Under the pieces are notes generated by a model. That model did not search any database and had not been told where the DNA came from. It saw nothing but the letters and a program-made list of their open reading frames with translations. From Pseudophaeobacter sp. (GTDB lineage: Bacteria; Pseudomonadota; Alphaproteobacteria; Rhodobacterales; Rhodobacteraceae), in NCBI GenBank assembly GCA_027019165.1, contig JALUXC010000003.1:310001-374000 (forward strand): a stretch of 64,000 bases of DNA, in the 5' to 3' direction. The translations under genes were made by a program, and so were the position numbers. This document shows, piece after piece, positions 19,659-28,843 of this stretch (the stretch's first letter is position 1; every line of letters starts with the position of its first letter).

Positions 19659-21848
19659 TCAGGCTGCAGCGTTTATCTTGTCGGCCGATCGGGCGGTTCG
19701 CTTCTGAGCAAGAGCGGGAACATCCAGATGCGTAGGCGGAAGCCCCTGCATGTGCCGTTCAGAGATCATGTCAAATGCGCGTTCGATATCCGTGGCAAAA
19801 CCGGCGGTATCGAAGAGGGGAGAGGACAGGCGCTTGCGTTTCAGTTTTGCACGCAAAGAAGCCAAGGCCTCCAGGTCGTTGGCGAGCGCCAGGGCCTTTT
19901 CCTCATACTCGGCTTCATCCTTTGCGATCAATTCCGGCAGGCCTACTGCGCTCACGAGGCTGGCCCCGACACGCGCTGCGAATTGACGGCCGGGCATGGT
20001 AAGAAGCGGTAACCCCGCCCACAGCGCATCGCTGGCGGTCGTATGGGCATTGACGGTAAAGGTATCGAGGAACAAATCCGCGACCCGGTGTCGCGCCAGG
20101 TGTTCGTCAGTTGCCATGCGCGGAGCAAATACGAGCCGATCCGGATCGACACCACGGTTCTTTGCTTCCTGACACAGATTGGCGCGCGAGATGGGTCCAC
20201 CGTCAAGCAGCCACAGAACACTGTCCGGTGTCTGTTGGAGAATGCGCATCCAGATGTCGAATTCGCGCGGGGTGATTTTGTAGCTGTTGTTGAAGCAGCA
20301 GAATACGACACCCATGTCGGGCAGCCCGCAATCGCGGCGCGTAAACTGTTGACCGGAAATGACGCGCTCGCGGTCATTCACCTGATAGCTGTGGGGCATC
20401 CGAATGAGGCATTCGTCAAAGTACCGCTCGCTGCCGGGGGGGCAGATGACCGAGTCCGCGATCAGGTAGTCGAATGCGGTACTCCCCATAGTGCCCGGAT
20501 ATCCGAGATATGACACGTGCAGAGGCGCGAGCCGGTTGGCAAAGAGTTCGAACCGTGTGTCGCCGGTAAAGCCTTTCAGATCGACCGCTATGTCAAGCTG
20601 ATCGGACTGCGCGACTTCGGTGATTTGAGTGTTGGACAGATTGGCTACGTCGCGGAAACGCGCCACATTGCGTGCGACCCGGCTGCGTGCCTCATCCGCC
20701 GGTGCGCTGCCGTAAGAGTATGCGGTGACTTCGAATCTGCTTGTGTCGTGAGCGGCAAACAATCCTCCCATCAGGTTCATCGTGGCATGATCCTGAAAAT
20801 CAGACGAGAAGTAACCGATGCGGAGTTTCGCTGGACGCTGCGCTGCGCGGGCCGGTGTCCTGGCGGCGACGTTCGGCATAAGATCGTTCGCGTGCGCCTG
20901 TGTGCGTAGGCGCAACAGGTCAGGATTATCCTCCAGGGTCATCATGACGAAGGGCGAGCAAGACACTCCCTGCAAGCCCAGGCTACGGCGATGTTCGTTG
21001 TATTCGGCAACCCAGCTCCAATCGTTGAGCTGCGCCATCATGTGCATCTTTTGCGCGCGGGCACGGTCGTTGCCGGGGGTGGTTGCCAGAACCTTTTCAA
21101 AGTTGCGAATGGCGTCTTCCTGGTTGCCGGATTGTAGTTCCATCTGGCCAAGGTTGAAACGGGCTTCGGTCAAATCCGGAGCAAGCTCGCAGGCTTGTTG
21201 AAACAGTGTCTTGGCCTCTGCCAGTTTCCCGAGGCAGCGCAGGGCATTAGCCCAATTGTAGATCAGTCGCGGGTTGTTCGGGCATTGCTGATTTGCCCTT
21301 TCCAGCAATTCCTCTGCTTCTTTCAGGTCGCCCTGTTGGGCCAGGGTGTTGGCCAAACTGTTCAGAGCCGGGATGTGATCGGGATCCAGTGACAGGCACT
21401 TTCTGTAAAGGGCGACGGAATCGCTGGTGCGCCCCATCTTTTTGCTGACGTCACCCATGGCCGCATAGGTGCCCGCCGCGCGTGGGTTGAGTTCGCAGGC
21501 CTTATGCAGGCAGGTCGCAGCCTCATCCAGATTACCGACGTTGAGATGGCATTGCCCCAACAGATCCCACAGGAAATGTGAGCGCCTGTATGAATTGAGC
21601 ATCGAGGCGCAGGAAGATGCAGTGGATTGGAATTGGCCGGCAGCAAAGCTGTCCAACAGCTGCTTTTGTGTCTCTGCCGGTGGATTTTGCTCTGATTGCA
21701 TCCGCAACTGCAGGGAATTCAGAGCCTTGAGGGCACGGGCATTCTTTGGGAACTTTTTCAGAATGTCACCATAAACGCGGGCGGCATCATCCAGTTTCGC
21801 ATCACGTTCTAGGCGCTGCGCTTTGTTCAAAGAAGTTGCGATGGTCAT
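19659..21848 (-). CDS. TPR-containing O-GlcNAc transferase-like glycosyltransferase (GT41, SPINDLY family)
   Basis: 729-aa protein. Residues 1 to about 270 are tetratricopeptide repeats (for example AGTYAAMGDVSKKMGRTSDSVALYRKCLSLDP). From about 340 a GT41 catalytic region follows: LRIGYFSSDFQDHATMNL with the His expected at the active site, DIAVDLKGFTGDTRFELFANRLAP, VSYLGYPGTMGS, and the donor-binding AHTTASDALWAGLPLLTMPG. This is the O-GlcNAc transferase architecture, which in bacteria glycosylates proteins including flagellins or surface proteins. The real acceptor here is unknown. It diverges from a GSCFA gene, and both lie between tRNA-Trp and secE. Confidence 0.88.
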   Translation of the reverse strand: MTIATSLNKAQRLERDAKLDDAARVYGDILKKFPKNARALKALNSLQLRMQSEQNPPAETQKQLLDSFAAGQFQSTASSCASMLNSYRRSHFLWDLLGQCHLNVGNLDEAATCLHKACELNPRAAGTYAAMGDVSKKMGRTSDSVALYRKCLSLDPDHIPALNSLANTLAQQGDLKEAEELLERANQQCPNNPRLIYNWANALRCLGKLAEAKTLFQQACELAPDLTEARFNLGQMELQSGNQEDAIRNFEKVLATTPGNDRARAQKMHMMAQLNDWSWVAEYNEHRRSLGLQGVSCSPFVMMTLEDNPDLLRLRTQAHANDLMPNVAARTPARAAQRPAKLRIGYFSSDFQDHATMNLMGGLFAAHDTSRFEVTAYSYGSAPADEARSRVARNVARFRDVANLSNTQITEVAQSDQLDIAVDLKGFTGDTRFELFANRLAPLHVSYLGYPGTMGSTAFDYLIADSVICPPGSERYFDECLIRMPHSYQVNDRERVISGQQFTRRDCGLPDMGVVFCCFNNSYKITPREFDIWMRILQQTPDSVLWLLDGGPISRANLCQEAKNRGVDPDRLVFAPRMATDEHLARHRVADLFLDTFTVNAHTTASDALWAGLPLLTMPGRQFAARVGASLVSAVGLPELIAKDEAEYEEKALALANDLEALASLRAKLKRKRLSSPLFDTAGFATDIERAFDMISERHMQGLPPTHLDVPALAQKRTARSADKINAAA

Positions 21849-22072
21849 GGAGTCCTATCTCACTTGCATGCTATGGCCGACCGCTGCACCTTCTGGTGAC
21901 TTACCGGGCCGTCACGAGTGACCATGGCCGAAGAGAATTAAAAATCGATTTATCGGGATTTATGCGGAATTTGTGGGATCTGCGCCGCGGTGAAGGTACC
22001 TGTCCCGACCGGAGGCCCGGCATTGATTGAAAACGCTGCGCGCTCCTCGTAGGTTCTGCCTGTAGACCCTGA

Positions 22073-23176
22073 ATGTCCGGTTTCGAAATGTGCAGCGCCA
22101 AGCCAACAAACCCTTATGCCGATCTGCCTCCCAAGGCGTTTTGGAAAAGCGCAGTCGCAGCGCATAACTCTCTTGAGATCTCAGAACTTTGGACGCCCGA
22201 GTTCGCGGTTCGTCCTTCGGATAAGGTAGTGACCGCCGGTTCCTGCTTTGCGCAGCATTTCAGTCGGGCCCTGAGCGCGCGTGGTTACAATTGGTTCGAT
22301 GCAGAACCGGCGCCTGCCTTGTTGACCGAAGAACAGGCACGCAGTTTTAACTATGGGATCTTCTCGACGCGAACCGGGAACATCTACACGGCGAGAATGC
22401 TGCGCCAGTGGCTTGAGTTGGCCTTTGGTGAAACGGATATGCAGTCGTCGGAATGGGATGAAGTCTGGGAGACAGAGGGGCGTTTCCAGGATCCATTGCG
22501 TCCTGTAATCGAACCAGGCGGTTTTGTTTCACCGGATGAGCTGTTCAGCGCTCGTAGGGCAACGCTTGCCGCGTTGCGCAATGCTCTGCGCCAAGCGGAT
22601 GTCTTTGTCTTTACAATGGGGCTGACAGAGAGTTGGCGAAACCGATACACCGGTTTGGAATATGCTATGTGCCCAGGTACGGCCGGTGGGGTGTTTGACG
22701 CGGGCCAACATGTTTTTTGCAATCAAAGGTATTCCGAAATTCATGCCGACATGAATGCTGCGCTCAGGATTCTGCGAGAGCAGAATGCAAACCTAAAGGT
22801 TTTGCTCACGGTGTCGCCGGTGCCGTTAACCGCCACGGCCTCAGGCGAGCACGTGCTGACGGCCACATCCTATTCCAAATCTGTACTGCGTTCTGTGGCG
22901 GGAGATCTGGCTGCGGACCTCGACGGAGTGGACTACTTTCCGTCCTATGAAATTATTACTCATCCAGCTTTTCGTGGGATGTTCTACGCTCCCAATCAGC
23001 GCAGCGTCATTTCCAAAGGTGTCGATCACGTGATGGAGAGCTTCTTTGCCGCGCAGCAGGCACGTTTTCCTCAGAAATCCGTGCGTGGGCGGGGGAAGGG
23101 GCAGGTTGGAGCTGGAGATCGCAGTGATCGGGCCATCAAATGCGAAGAGGAAATGCTAGATGCCTTTGCGCGGTAG
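22073..23176 (+). CDS. GSCFA domain-containing protein
   Basis: 367-aa protein carrying the name-giving motif AGSCFAQHF at about residues 52-60, followed by the FNYGIFSTRTGNIYTARMLRQW, FVFTMGLTESW and LTVSPVPLTAT blocks typical of the family. GSCFA proteins are thought to have an SGNH-like fold and to modify glycans or act beside sulfotransferases; the reaction is not established. Several Met codons are possible (22073 or 22088). It overlaps the following GDSH-motif gene by 17 nt, so the two are translationally linked and probably functionally paired. Confidence 0.85.
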   Translation: MSGFEMCSAKPTNPYADLPPKAFWKSAVAAHNSLEISELWTPEFAVRPSDKVVTAGSCFAQHFSRALSARGYNWFDAEPAPALLTEEQARSFNYGIFSTRTGNIYTARMLRQWLELAFGETDMQSSEWDEVWETEGRFQDPLRPVIEPGGFVSPDELFSARRATLAALRNALRQADVFVFTMGLTESWRNRYTGLEYAMCPGTAGGVFDAGQHVFCNQRYSEIHADMNAALRILREQNANLKVLLTVSPVPLTATASGEHVLTATSYSKSVLRSVAGDLAADLDGVDYFPSYEIITHPAFRGMFYAPNQRSVISKGVDHVMESFFAAQQARFPQKSVRGRGKGQVGAGDRSDRAIKCEEEMLDAFAR

Positions 23177-23939
23177 TCCCTCGATCTGTGTCTTTGGCGA
23201 CAGTCACATCGCCTGTATCAAACATGCTCTGGATGAAGGTCTCGTCACACCGCCTGACGGTGGCCTTGAGTTCTGGGGTGCCAGCGGCCCGGCTTTTCGC
23301 GGCATCCACCTGAAAAGAGGGCGTCTGCAGCCTATGCATGATGAGGCGCGGGCGCAGGTACAGATGATCAGTGAGACGGGGCGCGAGAGCCTCGCGGCCG
23401 AGGATTTTGACGCATTCCTTTTTGTTGGCAGCCGACTGCGTTCGCAGTCTTATGTCGTGCCGATGTTGTGGCGGTTGCAGGACGATTCTGGTTTTCTGAG
23501 CGAGGCCGTCCGGGCTGCGATTCTCGACCGTTGGCTGATGGGCTGCAGATCCTATCGTGCCGCCTGCACCTTTGCCGGAACAGGCAAGACTCGGGTGTTT
23601 TTTGCGCCGGCTTCTTTCATGAACGATCACGTGCTCGATGAAAAGGTCATCGCCCGGTCGATCAACCAGCAGGCCACGGCTGCGCAGCGGGCCGAGCTGT
23701 GGGACGGGATTGCCAGAAGGATGGACCAGGATGGCATCGGTTTGATTGCGCAACCCGAAGAAACTGTCACCCGCGGGTGCCTCACCCGGGCCGAATTTGC
23801 CTCCAGCCGCGCGATCGAGCTGCAGGACCCCGTCCACAAGAACGGCGCTTTTGGTGCCTTGATCCTGAAAGAGCTGTTTGCCCGGCTTGCTTCGGATCCC
23901 GGCAGGGCAGCATCGGCTGCAGTCGATGTGCCGGCCTGA
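23160..23939 (+). CDS. SGNH-like protein with GDSH motif
   Basis: 259-aa protein beginning MPLRGSPSICVFGDSHIACIKHAL; the GDSH block corresponds to block I of SGNH hydrolases, and a downstream PVHKNGAFGALIL segment (DxxH-like position: QDPVHKNG) could supply the rest of a catalytic pair. No signal peptide. Overlap with the GSCFA gene suggests the two act on the same substrate. No specific family name recalled; esterase or acyltransferase activity on a glycan is an inference. Confidence 0.6.
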   Translation: MPLRGSPSICVFGDSHIACIKHALDEGLVTPPDGGLEFWGASGPAFRGIHLKRGRLQPMHDEARAQVQMISETGRESLAAEDFDAFLFVGSRLRSQSYVVPMLWRLQDDSGFLSEAVRAAILDRWLMGCRSYRAACTFAGTGKTRVFFAPASFMNDHVLDEKVIARSINQQATAAQRAELWDGIARRMDQDGIGLIAQPEETVTRGCLTRAEFASSRAIELQDPVHKNGAFGALILKELFARLASDPGRAASAAVDVPA

Positions 23940-23959
23940 AGCCATCCAGCCCGCAGGGC

Positions 23960-23988
23960 TTGAATTTGATGCCCGCAGCGGCTAAATC
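23960..23988 (+). promoter_or_regulatory. Putative promoter of secE-nusG
   Basis: TTGAAT (23960-23965), 17-nt spacer, TAAATC (23983-23988), 33 nt upstream of secE. Confidence 0.55.
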
Positions 23989-24021
23989 CCGGCGAACCCG
24001 CCTTTAGAGAGATCACGCCAC

Positions 24022-24219
24022 ATGGCCATGACCAATCCAGTTCAGTTTATCCAGCAAGTCCGCGCCGAAGTCAGCAAGGTCGTCTGGCCCACCCGCCGCG
24101 AAGTGCTGCTGACCACCGTGATGGTCTTTATCATGGCGGCCCTGACAGCGACCTTCTTTGCCATTGTCGATCTGCTGATCCGCACCGGGCTTTCCGGGCT
24201 GCTTGGAATGTTCGGCTGA
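24022..24219 (+). CDS. secE: Preprotein translocase subunit SecE
   Basis: 65-aa single-membrane-span subunit of the SecYEG channel. The cytoplasmic amphipathic helix FIQQVRAEVSKVVWPTRREVLLTTVMVF contains the family signature EVSKVVWPTR, followed by the membrane helix (about residues 33-55). Length matches the short SecE form of alphaproteobacteria. Paired with nusG 225 nt downstream. Confidence 0.96.
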   Translation: MAMTNPVQFIQQVRAEVSKVVWPTRREVLLTTVMVFIMAALTATFFAIVDLLIRTGLSGLLGMFG

Positions 24220-24444
24220 CACACGGGCCAGGGCTGAGGCCTTCCAATTGGCAGGCAGGGTGTAAATGCCGCTCAGCCTCTTGATCTCGCTTCCGCCTGA
24301 GGGTAGTTGGGCCGGTAACTCTGACATGGGCGTGCGGCGAATCGTGTTGCGCGCCGATTTTTGTTAGGGGCGCAGCCTCTGGCTGAAACCGAATTTAGAT
24401 GAATGCGGCGCTCAGCGCCCGGCAAAACAAGGACGATCAGGCTC

Positions 24445-24978
24445 ATGGCGAAACGGTGGTATTCGGTCAGCGTTCTTTCGAACTTCGAAAAGAAAATCGC
24501 AGAGCAGATCCGCGCGTCGGTTGCCGAACACGGCCTTGAGGACGAGATCGACGAGGTTCTGGTCCCCACCGAAGAGGTGATCGAGGTCCGCCGCGGCAAA
24601 AAGGTCACCACCGAGCGCCGTTTTATGCCCGGCTACGTGCTGGTGCATATGGAAATGTCCGACCAGGGTTATCACCTGATCAACTCGATCAACCGCGTCA
24701 CCGGCTTCCTCGGTCCGCAAGGCCGCCCGATGCCGATGCGCGACGCCGAAGTGCAGGGCATCCTGGGCCGCGTTCAGGAAGGCGAAGAAGCCCCGCGCAC
24801 GCTCATCTCCTTTGAGGTTGGCGAGAAGGTCAAGGTCAACGACGGCCCCTTCGAGGATTTCGACGGTATGGTCGAGGGTGTGGACGACGAGAACCAGAAA
24901 CTCAAGGTCACCGTGTCGATCTTTGGCCGCGAAACCCCGGTCGAGCTGGACTTCACCCAGGTCACCAAACAGGGCTGA
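24445..24978 (+). CDS. nusG: Transcription termination/antitermination protein NusG
   Basis: 177-aa RNA polymerase-bound factor. The NGN domain begins [22 protein letters not shown]; the C-terminal KOW domain holds [24 protein letters not shown] and ends [10 protein letters not shown]. The start at 24445 matches the conserved MAKRWY N-terminus; the frame is open upstream to 24403 but the extension is not conserved. NusG couples RNAP to the ribosome and Rho and acts on the operons encoded just downstream. Confidence 0.96.
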   Translation: MAKRWYSVSVLSNFEKKIAEQIRASVAEHGLEDEIDEVLVPTEEVIEVRRGKKVTTERRFMPGYVLVHMEMSDQGYHLINSINRVTGFLGPQGRPMPMRDAEVQGILGRVQEGEEAPRTLISFEVGEKVKVNDGPFEDFDGMVEGVDDENQKLKVTVSIFGRETPVELDFTQVTKQG

Positions 24979-25004
24979 TCTGCCGCCCTACGATTGGAAT
25001 TGAA

Positions 25005-25038
25005 AGCGCCGTGTTGCATTCTGCAGCGCGGCGTTTTC
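25005..25038 (+). terminator. Intrinsic terminator after nusG
   Basis: A long stem, GCGCCG-TGT-TGCA paired with TGCA-GC-GCGGCG with small mismatches and a TTC loop, followed by TTTTC. Confidence 0.75.
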
Positions 25039-25114
25039 GGTTGATGGGATTTCGTTCGACGTTTTCTGAGGGGATGCAAAGAGCACTTGTGACGGGTAGA
25101 GCCTGATATACTGA

Positions 25115-25744
25115 CTACCGGCATGCTCCTTCGCGATAGCAGGCCATCAAGTCGTCAAGTTCATGCGGATCGATTGAGTAGTAGCTGGGACAATAGCCGC
25201 TATCCACTTCGTAACTCTTGCCTTTGGGACCAGCGCGCAAGATGCCGATCACGTCTTGGCCGGTTTCCGGCAATATGGACACGATACCTCCGTAGTCCCC
25301 AGAAATTGAGACACGCGCGTGAATGTTTGTCGCTGAAAATGGGGATAAGACTGTGTGGTCCAGCCGGTGGCCTTCAAAACGGAAGGCCCGAAAATAGAGG
25401 TATTCGATCCAAACGGGCATCTGGCCTTCTTTGGCTGTGCCAGAATACATCCTGTGGATGTGTTCAAGTTGTGTTTCGTGAAACAGCGGGTCCTCGATAT
25501 TTCGAGAAAAGCGACCAACAATGACGATATCATTGTCCTGTCGCGTCTTCTCTATCACATCAGCAAGACCGAGTGAGCGACGCCGCAAGGGTGAAGTGGT
25601 GTCCGGTCCTGCTTCCCCGGGCAGGGTTTCCAAGTGCACTGCCTCGGGTGGCCAGCACTGGAATGCGAGGGCTTTTTGCCCAAAGCACAATGCAAGGAAT
25701 AGCAATGGCAGCAATCCAGCTTGTGGCGTAAGCATGAGCATCAT
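25115..25744 (-). CDS. Secreted protein of unknown function
   Basis: 209-aa protein with a signal peptide (hydrophobic LLPLLFLALCFG then ALA-F, cleavage near the KALA/FQC junction). The mature part has cysteines at its start and in the last 30 residues (GYCPSYY, MACYREGACR). No domain recognised. Three closely spaced Met codons are possible; the third (25735) has AGGA at a normal 10-nt distance. Opposite in orientation to nusG and rplK, in an AT-richer stretch. Confidence 0.55.
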   Translation of the reverse strand: MMLMLTPQAGLLPLLFLALCFGQKALAFQCWPPEAVHLETLPGEAGPDTTSPLRRRSLGLADVIEKTRQDNDIVIVGRFSRNIEDPLFHETQLEHIHRMYSGTAKEGQMPVWIEYLYFRAFRFEGHRLDHTVLSPFSATNIHARVSISGDYGGIVSILPETGQDVIGILRAGPKGKSYEVDSGYCPSYYSIDPHELDDLMACYREGACR

Positions 25745-25854
25745 GTCCTGTGGGTTGGCCGAAAAGAGATCTTCTGCAGGCTAAACTCTGGGACACCTAG
25801 TTGCCAGGGTCGGCTGCCAAACGTCAGGTTTCGCCAGCCAATGCGCGTGGGGTT

Positions 25855-25935
25855 TCACCAAGTCTTTTTCAGGGCCTTCACAAAACGGGCCATCTCATCG
25901 TGGGTGTTGAAGGAATGCACCGAGGCGCATGTCAG
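25855..25935 (-). pseudogene. Possible C-terminal remnant of a class-V aminotransferase
   Basis: The minus-strand reading near 25855-25935 ends SVHSFNTHDEMARFVKALKKTW and a stop. This matches the usual tail of cysteine desulfurase/class-V aminotransferases (RASVxxYNTxEEVDRFVxAL). No upstream body of the enzyme follows in the same or neighbouring frames, so it is either a relic fragment or chance. The surrounding 25745-26089 contains nothing else I can assign. Confidence 0.35.
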
Positions 25936-26089
25936 GGAATTCTGATCGGTGCATCCATATCGAGGCGGGCGCCGGTCACGGGCGAGAAAGAGACGTTGAT
26001 CAGAACTCTGCCAGGGTCGGCGAGCAGGGCCGTTTTTGCTAGTGCGATGGATTGAGGGCCCGCGCCTGGCGGACCCTCCATGCTTCTGT

Positions 26090-27331
26090 TCAGTATGTGC
26101 ACTGGGTACAAAGACTATCCGCGCAATATCCGGGGACACATTGCGGGCCAGCATAGCCTGGGGGCGGATCTGCGATGCAGGCATAGTCGCTGGTCAGCGT
26201 GTTGCCGGTGCAGGTGCCGTCTTCGACACAGGTCGAAGCCGTATCGGTGCGGAATTGATACATCAGTCCGGTTGAGGATTGCGACAGGTCACATGTGGCG
26301 GTCAGGGTTTCAGACTGCGAGGTCGTGAGGGCATCCTGAAAGCCGATAGATTCGCTGAAAGATGCCGCGACCGATGCGGTGACGGACGCGCCAACGCCTC
26401 TGATCGAGAAACCCGCCTGCATGGATTCCGTGACCGTGATGCCCCATTGAGTCGTCGTGGACCATTGGCTGGTTTTGCTGGTTCCAAAGGTGATGGATTT
26501 GGTCAGGCTGGCGCAACTGTCGCCGGAACAGCTGCCCACCTGTTGCCACACGCCTTCGGTTGCGACCGAGGTCGGTTTGATCTCTTGGAAATAACAGGCC
26601 TTGTCTTCGTGAATCGGATCGTAGCCAAAGAAGGTGTTTGAACAGGGATAGGAGCCGTCCGCCGAGCGATAGAACCGCGTATCCCAACCGTCATCAGTGC
26701 CATAGCGAAGCAGAATGGTTGTGGAGGCATTCGGTTGACAAGTCTGCCCCTCTTTGGCGCATTCCGCAAATCCGGTGGTTCCCTTGGTGTATTCCGGGCC
26801 GACGTAGCAGGCCTTGTCTTCGTGAATCGGATCAATCCCGAAGTAGTTGTTGCTGCACTCCACGGTCTGGCTGGAGTCGCCTTCGATCATGGAATAAACG
26901 TAATGTCCGTCCGTTCCGTAGCGTATCCAGTAGTAGCCGATTTGGCTGTGGGTGAATTTGTCGCCTTCATCGGCCGCTTTGGTCCAGCTTGCGGAGGAAT
27001 CCGGTGCGTCAAGCACATTGTCCGTCGTATACTGGCAGCTCTTGTCCGTGCCTTGTGACGGATCGCCGTTGACGCTGTTCTTGCAGGGCACCTTCTCAAC
27101 ATTTTCGGTTATGTAGAAGAAATATGTGCCGTCCGCCCCGTAGCGCGTGGTAATCAGATCTGCCGTGCCAGGCTTGCAGTCGCTGCCTTCATCGACGCAT
27201 TGAACCCATATTGGGGAGGTGCTGTCGGCGGTGGCGGTGAAGGTCACACTCTCTTGGCTCTGGGCTGTGAGGGTCTGGCCAATTAGAAACAGGCCGCACA
27301 AACTTGTGCGCCCGATCAGCATATGCTTCAT
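26090..27331 (-). CDS. Secreted Cys-rich repeat protein with a Ser/Thr-rich beta region (possible pore-forming-toxin-like)
   Basis: 413-aa protein with a signal peptide (SLCGLFLIGQTLTA, then QSQES). Residues about 40-255 hold three ~60-residue repeats with the pattern C..EG..C...RYG.DG.Y.....C.N..FG.DP...DK.CY. After this a region of about 80 residues alternates Ser/Thr with hydrophobic residues (SITFGTSKTSQWSTTTQWG, SVTASVAASFSESIG, TTSQSETLTATC), resembling the membrane-inserting strands of aerolysin/MTX2-type proteins. The tail is Cys-rich (six Cys in the last ~45 residues). GGAGGA lies 6 nt before the ATG. Function is not established; carbohydrate or cell binding by the repeats is an inference. 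Confidence 0.6.
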   Translation of the reverse strand: MKHMLIGRTSLCGLFLIGQTLTAQSQESVTFTATADSTSPIWVQCVDEGSDCKPGTADLITTRYGADGTYFFYITENVEKVPCKNSVNGDPSQGTDKSCQYTTDNVLDAPDSSASWTKAADEGDKFTHSQIGYYWIRYGTDGHYVYSMIEGDSSQTVECSNNYFGIDPIHEDKACYVGPEYTKGTTGFAECAKEGQTCQPNASTTILLRYGTDDGWDTRFYRSADGSYPCSNTFFGYDPIHEDKACYFQEIKPTSVATEGVWQQVGSCSGDSCASLTKSITFGTSKTSQWSTTTQWGITVTESMQAGFSIRGVGASVTASVAASFSESIGFQDALTTSQSETLTATCDLSQSSTGLMYQFRTDTASTCVEDGTCTGNTLTSDYACIADPPPGYAGPQCVPGYCADSLCTQCTY

Positions 27332-27659
27332 AAGAATTCCTCCGATTTTTTGGCGAGTTATGAAATTGAATTCGATTTAAGATGGTAATTCCACAATCCA
27401 TGGTAGAATTTTTCGCGTCTTGGGTCGAGAGAAAACCTCTGCCAGATTTCTTATGAAGAAGCTGATCCCCTCGGGAGCGCTGAAGTGAGAGACGTGCCTG
27501 GATTGACTTGCCAACCTGCGCGTTCCCCTGTAAACGCCGCCTCTATCGTCTTCGGGCGAGACTCTCTCGTGGGAGGTCTATGGGTCGCGACCCGGATACC
27601 GGACCACGCAACATAGAACCGGGTGGAACGCGTTCCGCCCCAGTTGAAAGGAACACCAG
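27332..27659. promoter_or_regulatory. Upstream region of rplKA and of the secreted repeat protein
   Basis: 328 nt between divergent genes with no credible ORF. The half nearest the secreted-protein gene is AT-rich; the other half holds the rplK promoter and a leader with a GC-rich hairpin potential (GGTCTATGGGTCGCGACCCGGATACCGG). Confidence 0.5.
27508..27536 (+). promoter_or_regulatory. Putative rplK promoter
   Basis: TTGCCA (27508-27513), 17-nt spacer, TAAACG (27531-27536). The same two hexamers at the same spacing occur upstream of rplB (51228-51256). Confidence 0.6.
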
Positions 27660-28085
27660 ATGGCCAAGAAGCTTGCTGGTACGATGAAGCTGCAGGTTCC
27701 TGCAGGTCAAGCGAACCCCTCTCCGCCGGTCGGCCCGGCGCTGGGTCAGCGCGGCATCAACATCATGGAATTCTGCAAGGCGTTCAACGCCAAGACTGCA
27801 GACATGGAGCCCGGTGCGCCGTGCCCGACCGTGATCACCTACTATCAGGACAAGTCCTTCACCATGGACATCAAGACGCCGCCCGCGTCTTACTACCTGA
27901 AGAAGGCCGCCAAGGTGAAATCCGGCGCCAAGACTCCCTCGCGTGAGACTGTCGGCACCGTAACCGCCGCTCAGGTGCGCGAGATCGCCGAAGCGAAGAT
28001 GAAAGATCTGAGCGCCAACGACGTTGAAGCGGCGATGCAGATCATCCTGGGCTCTGCCCGCTCCATGGGTATCGAGGTGAAGTAA
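27660..28085 (+). CDS. rplK: 50S ribosomal protein L11
   Basis: 141-aa L11 (uL11) of the GTPase-associated centre, which also triggers RelA-type stringent signalling. The Pro-rich N-terminal domain ([28 protein letters not shown]) and C-terminal 23S rRNA-binding domain with the Gly-containing [10 protein letters not shown] end are intact. Start ATG27660 follows AAAGGAAC. Translated together with rplA, 1 nt downstream. Confidence 0.97.
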   Translation: MAKKLAGTMKLQVPAGQANPSPPVGPALGQRGINIMEFCKAFNAKTADMEPGAPCPTVITYYQDKSFTMDIKTPPASYYLKKAAKVKSGAKTPSRETVGTVTAAQVREIAEAKMKDLSANDVEAAMQIILGSARSMGIEVK

Positions 28086-28086
28086 G

Positions 28087-28785
28087 ATGGCAAAGCTCGG
28101 TAAACGTACCCGCGCAGCGCGCGAAGCCTTCGCAGGCAAAGAGAACCTGACCGTCGAAGAGGCTGTTGCCCTGATCAAGGCCAACGCCAACGCAAAATTT
28201 GACGAGACTGTTGAGATCGCCATGAACCTGGGCGTTGACACCCGTCACGCAGACCAGATGGTGCGCGGCGTTGTCGGTCTGCCCAACGGCACCGGCAAGG
28301 ATATGCGCGTTGCGGTATTCGCACGTGGTGCCAAGGCAGATGAAGCCAAGGAAGCCGGCGCGGATATCGTTGGTGCAGAGGACCTGATGGAAACCATCCA
28401 GGGCGGCACCATCGATTTCGACCGCTGCATCGCAACTCCGGACATGATGCCCATCGTTGGCCGTCTGGGTAAGGTGCTTGGCCCTCGCAACCTGATGCCG
28501 AACCCCAAGGTCGGCACCGTGACCATGGACGTCAAGGCGGCTGTCGAAGCGGCCAAGGGCGGCGAAGTCCAGTTCAAGGCTGAAAAAGGCGGTGTCGTGC
28601 ACGCAGGTGTTGGCAAAGCCTCCTTCGATGAAGCAAAGCTGGTCGAAAACGTCCGCGCATTTGTGTCGGCTGTCGCCAAGGCAAAGCCGTCGGGTGCAAA
28701 GGGTGCCTACATGAAGAAGATCGCTCTGTCTTCGACCATGGGCCCTGGCGTGACCGTCGACGTGGATCAGGCCGTCAGCGAGTAA
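28087..28785 (+). CDS. rplA: 50S ribosomal protein L1
   Basis: 232-aa L1 (uL1), builder of the mobile L1 stalk at the E site and the usual autogenous repressor of the rplKA mRNA. Signature [22 protein letters not shown] is present around residues 121-142. It begins one nucleotide after the rplK stop, so translation is coupled, and it ends in a terminator. Confidence 0.97.
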   Translation: MAKLGKRTRAAREAFAGKENLTVEEAVALIKANANAKFDETVEIAMNLGVDTRHADQMVRGVVGLPNGTGKDMRVAVFARGAKADEAKEAGADIVGAEDLMETIQGGTIDFDRCIATPDMMPIVGRLGKVLGPRNLMPNPKVGTVTMDVKAAVEAAKGGEVQFKAEKGGVVHAGVGKASFDEAKLVENVRAFVSAVAKAKPSGAKGAYMKKIALSSTMGPGVTVDVDQAVSE

Positions 28786-28806
28786 GCTGCGCCTTCGTGA
28801 ATTCTG

Positions 28807-28843
28807 AATGGCCCGTGCGAGATGATCGCGCGGGCCATTTCAT
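28807..28843 (+). terminator. Intrinsic terminator of rplKA
   Basis: AATGGCCCG (28807-28815) pairs with CGGGCCATT (28831-28839), followed by TCATTC. A weak T-tract but a stable stem. Confidence 0.75.
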
